Part shown: positions 14,772 to 20,887 of the stretch, piece after piece | Position numbering within the stretch: position 1 is the stretch's first letter | How the letters are laid out: the number at the start of each line of letters is the position of its first letter | Virus record (IMG/VR): IMGVR_UViG_3300036393_000021 | Coordinates: 1 to 20,887 of that record | DNA from: a virus | Strand: one strand, 5' to 3' | Length of the DNA stretch: 20,887 bases | The notes under the pieces: generated by a model | Database searches by the model: none | The model's input: only the letters and a program-made list of their open reading frames with translations | Told to the model about the DNA's origin: nothing | Position numbers and translations under genes: made by a program

Positions 14772-14923
14772 GACCTTCTCCCCGGCACTGTATCGCCTCC
14801 GGCGCTCCCGGCCGGTGATGATTTCGACGCGCTCAATGGGCTTCGACATAGGCGCACGCCTGGGCTTCCACCTGGGCCCTCACGGTTGCGCCGCCTGTCC
14901 CGTCGAATTGGGGGCCGCTCCAG
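14772..14923 (-). mobile_element. Second IS remnant: end repeat and start of a transposase orfA
   Basis: An ATG at 14849 encodes MSKPIERVEIITGRERRRRY, then SAGEKV, the opening of transposase OrfA proteins of the 'VEVITGRERRRRWS.EEK' type (seen in IS66- and IS3-like elements). It breaks exactly where the IS3-type left end at 14771 begins, so the other element inserted into it. About 40-70 bp upstream, 14890-14923 matches 17451-17484 (27 of 34) and contains a CCCCCAATT..GACGGGACA core like the ends of some IS3 elements. This marks its outer end, 15 bp past the stop of the gene at 14938. Confidence 0.65.
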
Positions 14924-14937
14924 CAGCCCCTGCGGTG

Positions 14938-15393
14938 TCAGCCCTGCGGCGCGGATCGGTATCGTGCCTCGCGAAAGCCGCGCATTGCCGCGTTGAGATC
15001 GCGGACCGCTTTGATATCGACGTCGCCGAGCGGCCACCGATACCCAATCCCAGGTGCGGGCGTAAAGAAAAGAACCACTTCGTTCATGTCGCAGGGAATA
15101 CGCCTGACGCCGGGCTGCAGGGGCCGTTCCTTATGCCTTTCCCCCCGGCAAAAGAAGCCGCCTCGATACGGTCTGACATAGGGCAGGGGAGGGACGTCCC
15201 AGCCTGGTCGAAACCTGTACAAGCGGCTGCGCCTAAGGCGGGAGATGTAGCCCTTCTTCTCCCACCGCCGTCCCCGGTAGACCTGACACAGGCGTTGTCG
15301 CAGCAGTCGCTTGTAAAGCGGCTGCGGGACATCCATGAACATCGGCAGGTAAGGGATGCTCTGCGGGTTGGACTTTGGCCGGTATAGCCTCAT
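14938..15393 (-). CDS. Unknown basic protein, paralogue B
   Basis: 151 aa taken from the ATG at 15393 (MRLYRPKSNPQSIPYLPMFM), because similarity to paralogue A (14142-14579) begins there; the open frame extends to an ATG at 15591. It is Arg/Tyr/Pro-rich, with RQRLCQVYRGRRWEKKGYIS and IKAVRDLNAAMRGFREARYR as the strongest shared blocks. It starts 31 bases after the restored stop of the frameshifted gene upstream, suggesting the pair was one transcription unit. An IS end lies just after its stop. Function unknown. Confidence 0.62.
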   Translation of the reverse strand: MRLYRPKSNPQSIPYLPMFMDVPQPLYKRLLRQRLCQVYRGRRWEKKGYISRLRRSRLYRFRPGWDVPPLPYVRPYRGGFFCRGERHKERPLQPGVRRIPCDMNEVVLFFTPAPGIGYRWPLGDVDIKAVRDLNAAMRGFREARYRSAPQG

Positions 15394-15424
15394 GGCCGGA
15401 CGATAGCCGATGCCGATCCCGCTT

Positions 15425-16490
15425 TCACCTCTCAGCGTCTCGCTGCTCCGGATCGGATGACGGCTCGGCGTCCAGAAGGCCACGCGTCGTGCCGGCACCA
15501 AGAACCACTGCGGGCCCAAGGCTGTTAAGCCCGACAATTCGACTGAGATAGGGGTGCGTATTGACGACTGAACGCAGGTAAGCCGCAGCATCCTATGGCA
15601 GTCGGAGGGTTCAGCTCGGGGCGAATGCGATAGCCCTGTCCCGCCAGTGCCCTGGCCACCCGGTCGATATCCTGCGGGCTCGCCGGCAGATTGGTTCCGT
15701 CCTCCAACCGGCCCGAACGATTAGGCGCTGTTATCGGGCGACCTTCCTGGTCCACGTTCATCCGACGCGGATCGACCACGGTGGCGAAGGCCGCCGCTTC
15801 CTCCGGCGTTGGTTCATGCGGAGAGGCAGGAAATCGTTCTTCGGAAGCGTCGGGCCCCGGCTCGTTCGATGACAGGGCGGCCCTATCGCCAGTTGGTTCA
15901 GACGGACCTGATCGATCGGGGCGCACTGCGTCCGGATTGATCGGAAGCCCAAGCCGTGACCGGGGGACGACAGGGGGAGGCGTTGCCGCCGCTGCAATCT
16001 CGTCACCGGGCATCGGTCCTGGCGGCCCGCCATTGTGCCCGATGCCGATCCGCCGGGCGGCGTCCGCGCCGTCCTCCGCGGCGCTCACGCCCAACCGGCG
16101 CCCCGCGCCCCAGCCTTCCCGCCTGGCTTGCGCGACGGCTGCCTCGCTCGCGGTGGTGGCGCGCGTCGCGGCCCGCGCCGCGTGGCGCCCTATCCGATCG
16201 ATCGGGCCGCCTTCCGCCTCGCTCGAATTGCCCAGCAGCAAGCCGCCGGCCGCGAGCGGGATACGCACCTGAGGCGGCATGGGCAAGCCGGTCGCGGCTT
16301 GGACAGCGACATCGCCGGCATTCTGCGGCGTCGCCAACTGCGCAGCCAGGCGCGCAGTCCACCAGGGCGCCGGATTGCGCGCTTCCTGGATGCGCCTGCG
16401 AAGCGCATCGAAGTGAGGTTGGACGAAAGGGCGATAGGGAACATCACTGTACAGCAGACCTCCGCTCGGATCGTCTCCGGCGACGCTCAT
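15425..16490 (-). pseudogene. Frameshifted accessory protein with VDxEGRPxTAP motif
   Basis: The ATG at 16490 overlaps the previous stop (ATGA). Residues 1-299 look coding: an N-terminus with PYRPFVQPHFDALRRRIQEA, a helical hydrophobic part (QVRIPLAAGGLLLG), IGIGHNGGPP (148-157, a motif frequent in alphaproteobacterial phage proteins), a Pro-rich linker, and VDQEGRPITAPNRSGR (246-261), shared with the gene at 17115-18557. After residue 299 this frame becomes Cys-rich and stops at 15525. One base further on, the +1 frame reads DAAAYLRSVVNTHPYLSRIV, then GLNSLGPAVVLGAGTTRGLL, and stops at 15425, a clearly better C-terminus. One skipped base near 15593 restores 354 aa. It is probably a member of the polyvalent/accessory virion proteins. 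A programmed shift is possible but no slippery site is evident. Confidence 0.65.
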
Positions 16491-17320
16491 CGCATCCTCC
16501 CCAGCAGGGTGTTGAAGGCGGGATTGCCGGCGAGCCCCGCCGCGCCATAGCGCGGCATCACGCCGATCTGCTGCAGCCGCGCGAGCGTCGCCGGGCCCAG
16601 GCCGTAGCCCGGTGGGGCGTCGCTCGGCAGGCCGAGATTGGGCACCGGCGGCAGGCCGCCGCCCGCGGGCGACGTTGCCGGTCCCGGCGGCGCCGGCAAC
16701 GGCCGCAGCGCCACGATCGTCGGCGCCGCCGCCGGGAAGGCGCCGTAGTCGTAGCTCGGCACCGGCATCGCCGCCGCCGCGCCGGCATTGGTGCCGCCGG
16801 CAATGAAGTTTCGCGGCGTCTGGTCGATCGGCGTGGTCAGCGCGCTGCGCCAGGCGGCCAGTTGCGCGGCGCGCGGATCCGGCCCCAACGGCAGCAACTC
16901 GCGGACGGCGTTGCCGAAGCCGGCATCGCCGTTGCCGCCGCTGCCGTCGCTGGTCCCGCTCGGGCTGTTGCCGTGGCCATCCGCCGCACCGGCATCGCCA
17001 TGGCCATCGGCGGCACCGCTGTCGCCATGCCCGTCGCTGCCGTCGCCGCCATCCGAACCCGCGCCGTCACCGCCATCGCCGCCGCCATCGCCGCCGCCAT
17101 CCCCGTCGCCGCCATCATCGAAGGCCGGCACGCCCGCCGGCCCGCGCAAGGGTCGGCCGTCCCGCGTCAGGCCGCCGCCGCGCGCCCGCAGCAGCGCCGC
17201 TTCCGCTGCGGTGATGTAGGCCAGGTGATGCGGCGTGCCGCGCACCAGCGCGCGTCGCGGCGCATCCACCCGCGCGCTGCGTGCGCCGGGCGGGCCGCCG
17301 AGAAGGCCGGGAATGCTCAT
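16487..17320 (-). CDS. Gly/Asp-repeat phage protein
   Basis: 277 aa from the ATG at 17320 (MSIPGLLGGPPG), which has GGAG seven bases upstream. An upstream in-frame ATG lies inside or next to the REP-like repeat and lacks a site. Residues 30-50 (PHHLAYITAAEAALLRARGG) form an 'AYIT..EAALLRA.GG' motif that I associate with podoviral proteins encoded near the portal or tail. Residues 68-132 are almost only Gly, Asp, Ser and His, including ADGHGDAGA-type repeats. The C-terminal half is Pro/Ala-rich and ends NPAFNTLLGRMR. It is acidic and probably disordered in the middle. Virion role unknown. Its stop overlaps the next start. Confidence 0.65.
   Translation of the reverse strand: MSIPGLLGGPPGARSARVDAPRRALVRGTPHHLAYITAAEAALLRARGGGLTRDGRPLRGPAGVPAFDDGGDGDGGGDGGGDGGDGAGSDGGDGSDGHGDSGAADGHGDAGAADGHGNSPSGTSDGSGGNGDAGFGNAVRELLPLGPDPRAAQLAAWRSALTTPIDQTPRNFIAGGTNAGAAAAMPVPSYDYGAFPAAAPTIVALRPLPAPPGPATSPAGGGLPPVPNLGLPSDAPPGYGLGPATLARLQQIGVMPRYGAAGLAGNPAFNTLLGRMR
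16925..17119 (-). repeat. Gly/Asp low-complexity coding repeat
   Basis: About 195 bp of 'gccgccatc'-type triplets encode an acidic Gly/Asp/Ser/His stretch. It contains short tandem units (DGHGDSGAA, DGHGDAGAA, DGHGNS). It is a likely slippage hotspot. Confidence 0.7.
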
Positions 17321-18557
17321 GGGGCTGCTCCGGATATCGGGGGTGGCGGCGTCGCGTGCCGTCATTGTCTTCACCCAAGCGGCTATCCAGAGCGCAGCGA
17401 AGCGGTGCAAGTTCGGACGTGAGGCGGTGGGCAGCCTGTCGGATTCCGAAGCTGCATGTCCGGTCTGATTGGGGGGCGCTCCAACGCGGCGTGCCGGTCC
17501 GATGGCCGCCCTGATCATGGAGCCGGCCAAGCTCCGCACCTGCCCGCGACGTGAGACGCGCGTCGCCTGATCGAATCAGATGGGCCAGATGCCCGATCTC
17601 GTGCGCCTCCGTCATGTCGCCATAGGGCTGGTCGCGGCGTATGTAGGCTTCCGCCACAGCGCGGGCGCGCTCACCACGGCCCGCCAATCGCCCGTCGGGA
17701 ATGCGGACCATGCCAAGCGCATCGCGGCGCGGCATTTCCTCCGCCGACAAACCGCGGCGGACGCCGCCGCCCGCAAGATCGTCTAGTAGCGTACCAACGG
17801 CCTCCACGGAGGAACGCGGAAGCACGTTCCCGGCCGCGTCCCGTCCGAAAATCCGAGGCGCGGTGAGAGGTCGCCCTTCGGGGTCCACCGTGGCTCGCGG
17901 AGGTGCTGCGCCAGAGCCTGTCGGCGCATCCGTTCCCACAGGGTCGGGCGCGGCTGGGCGCCCAGGGGGAAGTATGGGATCATCGCCAACAGTATAACGC
18001 ACAATCGGCCGTTCCGTACCTCCGGAAGCGCCGCCTGAGCCCTCATCGGCAGCACGCCGTGCGCTGGCCTCTGTGCCGCGCTCCGCGGGAACTGCCGGTA
18101 CGGGATCGTCCACGGGACCAAGGGCGCGGTTGCGCCGCCTGGCGACGCCGCCCGCTTCACGGGCCACATCCTCAGTCATGCCTTGCGCAGCCAGACGGCC
18201 GGCCCTTGCCGTCCCGGCTCGCGCGGCGCCCTCCGCCAGGGACCGCGCACCCTGCCTGACCGGGCCGGCTTCGGCGCGCGAAGCCTCGAGGCTCGCCAGG
18301 CCGCCGGCGAGCAGCGTCCGCATCGCGCGGCCGCCAGGACCGAATGCCACCATGAGCGCGGCATCGAGCGGGCTCTGCGGCAGGAGGAGTTCGGACGTCA
18401 GATCCGCGGCCTGCCGCCCCGCCTGCGCCAGGGCGTGGCGCTGCTCCTCCCAGCTCGGCATCGTCGTGCGACCCGTGTCGCGCTCCATGCGCGCCAGCAG
18501 CCGCGCGTCATAGGCTTCGTCGGACATGGGATCGTCGAGAAGTCCCCTGGAAGTCAT
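17115..18557 (-). CDS. Metallopeptidase-like accessory (polyvalent-type) protein, C-terminus truncated
   Basis: The ATG at 18557 overlaps the portal stop (ATGA); the frame is open for 480 codons. Residues 1-150 are helical with a hydrophobic patch (SPLDAALMVAFGPGGRAMRT). A Pro/Gly linker follows, then VDPEGRPLTAPRIFGR (224-239), shared with the gene at 15425-16490. Then comes MTEAHEIGHLAHLI, whose H319-E-I-G-H323 is an HExxH zinc-peptidase motif, with an Arg-rich helix before it. From about residue 358 (base 17484) the frame runs into an IS-end-like sequence, a REP-like repeat and the antiphase of the next gene, so the native C-terminus is lost, perhaps with a third zinc ligand. Proteins of this plan after phage portals fit the polyvalent proteins described in phages and conjugative elements, thought to be delivered with DNA. 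Activity is doubtful in this copy. Confidence 0.6.
   Translation of the reverse strand: MTSRGLLDDPMSDEAYDARLLARMERDTGRTTMPSWEEQRHALAQAGRQAADLTSELLLPQSPLDAALMVAFGPGGRAMRTLLAGGLASLEASRAEAGPVRQGARSLAEGAARAGTARAGRLAAQGMTEDVAREAGGVARRRNRALGPVDDPVPAVPAERGTEASARRAADEGSGGASGGTERPIVRYTVGDDPILPPGRPAAPDPVGTDAPTGSGAAPPRATVDPEGRPLTAPRIFGRDAAGNVLPRSSVEAVGTLLDDLAGGGVRRGLSAEEMPRRDALGMVRIPDGRLAGRGERARAVAEAYIRRDQPYGDMTEAHEIGHLAHLIRSGDARLTSRAGAELGRLHDQGGHRTGTPRWSAPQSDRTCSFGIRQAAHRLTSELAPLRCALDSRLGEDNDGTRRRHPRYPEQPHEHSRPSRRPARRTQRAGGCAATRAGARHAASPGLHHRSGSGAAAGARRRPDAGRPTLARAGGRAGLR
17366..17411 (-). repeat. REP-like 46-bp repeat, copy 2
   Basis: Same-orientation partner of 13953-13998 (39 of 46 identical by eye, all differences transitions). 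It ends two bases before an ATG (caATG) that is open into the Gly/Asp-repeat gene but is probably not its true start. It separates that gene from the IS end at 17451-17484. Confidence 0.65.
17451..17484 (-). repeat. Solo IS-end-like sequence
   Basis: On the minus strand it reads TTGGAGCGCCCCCCAATCAG, then ACCGGACATGCAGC. It matches the outer end of the IS remnant at 14890-14923 in 27 of 34 positions and the same orientation. No transposase start follows it. It coincides with the point where the metallopeptidase-like gene loses coding character. Confidence 0.55.
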
Positions 18558-20887
18558 GGCTGTGCTCCGGGCTGCATCGGCGGCATCGGCGGCTGCGGCG
18601 CTGTGGGCAGCGCCGCCGGCGGCGCCGGCAGCCGCGCGCGCTCCAGCAGCGCCAGGATCGCCGGCAGGTCGACCGGCTGGCCGTGCTTCAACTGCATCTC
18701 ATAGGCGCGCAGCACGATGTCGGCCTCGGCGCGGTCGCGCTCGCGGTCGTCCGTGCGCTCGGCCTTCCACGCCTCCAGCCGCTGCGCTTCCAGCTTCACC
18801 TCCGCATCGAGGCGCGAGGTCGCGATCCGCGCCTCCGCCTCCATCCGCGCATTCGCGACCTGTGCCTGCGCCAGCGCCGCGTTCGGATCGGGCGGCGGCC
18901 CGCCGCGCGCCTGCTGCGCCTGCGCACGGAACGCCATGTCCTCCGCGGCACCAGGGTCGAGGAAGAAGCGGTTCGCGTCCTTGTACCCGCCGAGGCGCAC
19001 GATCTCCGCCAGCGTCGCGCGGAACTGCCGGATGGTGACCAGCGGGTTCTCCGGCCCGATCGTCGTCAGGATCTGCTGCTGCTGTTGCAGCACCATCATC
19101 AGGAAGGCCATGCGCTGGCTGTCCGGACCGCGGCCGAGGGCGACGTTCACCGAGACGTCCATCTCCGCATCCCAGACGCGCGGATCGACCGAGACCCATT
19201 GCCCGCGCAGCCTGACCGTCCGCGGCCGGTCCTGGTGGCGCACCAGCGCCCGCAGCACGCCGCGGAACACCTGCTTGACCAGCGTCTCGGCCAGCGTCCG
19301 CGCGATCATCTCGACCCGCTCCTGCGAGGCCTCGATGGTGTTCTGCACCGCGACCTTGGTCGCCGATTGCAGCGCCTCGGGGTCGAGGCCGCGGCTCGCG
19401 CGGGTGATGCCGGTGCGCTGCGCCTTCACATCGTCCACATAGGCGAGCACGCCCATCGCCTCGGCGCCGACGAAAGGCAGCGTCAGCGGCTGCACCATGC
19501 CCGGCGCCTTCATCCGGATGATCGCGCCGCGTTCGTTGTTGGCGACGTCGTCGAGGTTCACCGCCCCCTCGACCACGCCCATCTTGGGATCGAGCGCTTC
19601 CGCCAGGCTGTCCATCACCGAGCGCAGGATGCCGGTCTTGAGGTCCTGCAGGTCGAGCGTCTGGTCGGCGACCGAGCTGCCGATCACCCGGTGCGGCTGC
19701 CTGAGCGGCGAGCCGAGCGCGATCGGCACCTCCGGCACCACCTCGTCGCTCAGCACCAGCGCGCAATCATCGCCGGCGGTGCAGACCCGGTGCAGCTCGG
19801 CGATGCCGTCGCCGTCGCCGTCGTAGCGGATGAAATGCTCGATGCTCAGCACCCGCCAGGCGCTGCGGTCGGCGGAGGATTGGTCGAAGGGGAGCGAGCG
19901 CGCCGGGTCGCGCTGCGTCGCTTCCGCGTTCAGGGCGAAGTCGGCCTCCGCCGTCGCGTGCCGCGCCAGCGTCTCGAGGTCGCCGGCGCCGCGCGCGACG
20001 AGGTCCGAGATCCGCTCCAGGCTGCGATGCGCGCAATAGGTCGCGCCCTCGATGTCGCGGGCATCGCGGGCGATGACGAATTCCTCGGGCGGGATCGCGG
20101 CCAGCCGCAGCACCCCGCGCCGGACCGTCCGCCGCACGCGGAGATCGGCCGCCGCCATCGGCGGCAGGCCGGGCTCCGACGGCATCGGCATCTCGTGCCG
20201 CTCCAGCAGCGCGATCGCGGGGTCGGCGAGCAGCCGCGCCTCGGTCAGCGGGTCGAGGCCGGAATAGGCGAGCTCCTCGACCCGCACCGCTTCCTCCCAC
20301 CACCATTTGACGATGCCGGTCTTCTTGAGCAGCGCGTCATGCACCGCGTCGTGCAGGGTCGCGAACCAGGAATTGCCGTCGGCGTTGATGACGTACCCGA
20401 CATAGTCGGTCATCTGCTCGGCCATCGCCTCGTCCTCCGGCCCGTGCGGGACGAATTCGACGACGCGCTCGCCGGAGGTGAAGATGCGGATCAGCCCGGG
20501 CAGCATCTGGTGCACGATGTCGGCGACTTCCCGCGCCACCACCGCGCTGCGGCCGGCGAGGTCCTCAAGCTGCTCCGGCCGGTCCTGCCGGTCGTAGATC
20601 AGCCCGTCATAATAGTCCTGCGCCCGTTGGCGTTCCGGCGCCTGTTGGCTGTCGATCGCATCCGCCGCGTCCTGGTAACTCTGGCGGATCAGCGCGCGGA
20701 CCTCCTCCGGCGACAGTCCCAGCGGCTCCTCCGGCGGCTCTGGTGCCGGCGCCACCAAGGGCACGCCATCCTCCGCGCCCAGGATCGCCGCGGCCGCGGC
20801 ATCGAGTGCGGCGCGCATGCCGCCGAGCGGCTTCGGCGGCAGCGCCGCCAGGATGTCGCCGAGCCTGCCGTGCTGCCGTGCCGTCAC
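18554..20887 (-). CDS. Portal protein (short-tailed phage type)
   Basis: 777 aa open from a GTG at the window edge; the start may be this GTG or lie outside. Clear portal blocks are QDYYDGLIYDRQDRPEQLED, SAVVAREVADIVHQMLPGLI, then FTSGERVVEFVPHGPEDEAM, AEQMTDYVGYVINADGNSWF and DALLKKTGIVKWWWEE. Downstream are IPPEEFVIARDARDIEGATY, the wing/stem part, and GLDPEALQSATKVAVQNTIE with its helix. The C-terminus is a long helical barrel-like segment (EARIATSRLDAEVKLEAQRL) and a Pro-rich tail. Length and pattern match the large P22/epsilon15-like portals. The dodecamer forms the DNA entry vertex and docks to the adaptor at 10600-11250. The terminase genes expected upstream are beyond the window. Confidence 0.9.
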   Translation of the reverse strand: MTARQHGRLGDILAALPPKPLGGMRAALDAAAAAILGAEDGVPLVAPAPEPPEEPLGLSPEEVRALIRQSYQDAADAIDSQQAPERQRAQDYYDGLIYDRQDRPEQLEDLAGRSAVVAREVADIVHQMLPGLIRIFTSGERVVEFVPHGPEDEAMAEQMTDYVGYVINADGNSWFATLHDAVHDALLKKTGIVKWWWEEAVRVEELAYSGLDPLTEARLLADPAIALLERHEMPMPSEPGLPPMAAADLRVRRTVRRGVLRLAAIPPEEFVIARDARDIEGATYCAHRSLERISDLVARGAGDLETLARHATAEADFALNAEATQRDPARSLPFDQSSADRSAWRVLSIEHFIRYDGDGDGIAELHRVCTAGDDCALVLSDEVVPEVPIALGSPLRQPHRVIGSSVADQTLDLQDLKTGILRSVMDSLAEALDPKMGVVEGAVNLDDVANNERGAIIRMKAPGMVQPLTLPFVGAEAMGVLAYVDDVKAQRTGITRASRGLDPEALQSATKVAVQNTIEASQERVEMIARTLAETLVKQVFRGVLRALVRHQDRPRTVRLRGQWVSVDPRVWDAEMDVSVNVALGRGPDSQRMAFLMMVLQQQQQILTTIGPENPLVTIRQFRATLAEIVRLGGYKDANRFFLDPGAAEDMAFRAQAQQARGGPPPDPNAALAQAQVANARMEAEARIATSRLDAEVKLEAQRLEAWKAERTDDRERDRAEADIVLRAYEMQLKHGQPVDLPAILALLERARLPAPPAALPTAPQPPMPPMQPGAQP

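Noticed and set aside
14626-15387. Plus-strand open frame of 253 aa across the IS remnants and paralogue B
   Set aside because: It crosses unrelated segments (two IS starts and a minus-strand gene) and shows no coherent protein pattern.
16940-17125. Apparent CRISPR-like or tandem repeat signal in gccgccatc blocks
   Set aside because: No repeat/spacer structure; it is in-frame coding for Gly/Asp/Ser/His.
1-20887. tRNA genes, attachment sites or CRISPR arrays
   Set aside because: No tRNA-like cloverleaf, no long flanking direct repeat and no regular repeat array was seen by eye on either strand.

Overview
The window is most of the late (structural, lysis, host-range) region of a podovirus-like prophage in a GC-rich bacterium. 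The base composition, the codon use and the 'IGHNGGPP' motif in one gene fit an alphaproteobacterium, perhaps Rhodospirillales-like, but nothing here fixes the host. All phage genes run on the minus strand, so transcription goes from base 20887 down to base 1. They are tightly packed, with many ATGA or TGATG stop/start overlaps. The only convincing plus-strand gene is an AT-rich cargo gene at 7364-8911. No terminase, integrase, repressor or replication gene is visible; they must lie outside the window.

Layout in transcription order. (1) 20887-18554: portal protein. (2) 18557-14142: an accessory block between portal and scaffold. It holds two proteins sharing a VDxEGRPxTAP motif (one with a metallopeptidase-like HEIGH motif), a Gly/Asp-repeat protein, and two paralogous basic proteins of unknown function. 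Insertion-sequence remnants, a REP-like repeat pair and a frameshift also lie here. (3) 13949-11250: small helical protein, scaffold, SU10/DUF5309-type major capsid protein, a stable hairpin, and a small head-completion protein. (4) 11250-9657: head-tail adaptor, a Gp80-like virion protein and an unknown protein. (5) 9655-6316: two tail-fibre genes with collar domains, split by the plus-strand GT-C-like glycosyltransferase gene. (6) 6319-4257: a possible fibre accessory protein, an XhlA-like holin candidate, a second small membrane protein, a GH24 endolysin and overlapping Rz/Rz1 spanins. (7) 4204-688: tail nozzle protein, two small proteins, a Gln/Ala-rich internal virion protein and a Pro-rich protein. 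(8) 695-1: a frameshifted protein whose C-terminus resembles phage-borne barnase/EndoU/RelE-type nucleases.

There is no tape-measure gene. The portal, adaptor and nozzle set points to a short-tailed virion. The accessory proteins are best read as candidate virion-delivered 'polyvalent' effectors. Several are broken, by frameshift at 1-695 and 15425-16490 and by an IS end at about 17484, while the core virion and lysis genes look intact. This suggests a prophage whose accessory genes decay first, or relaxed selection on effectors. The glycosyltransferase cargo gene beside the receptor-binding fibre tips is the clearest host-interaction system and resembles serotype-conversion morons.
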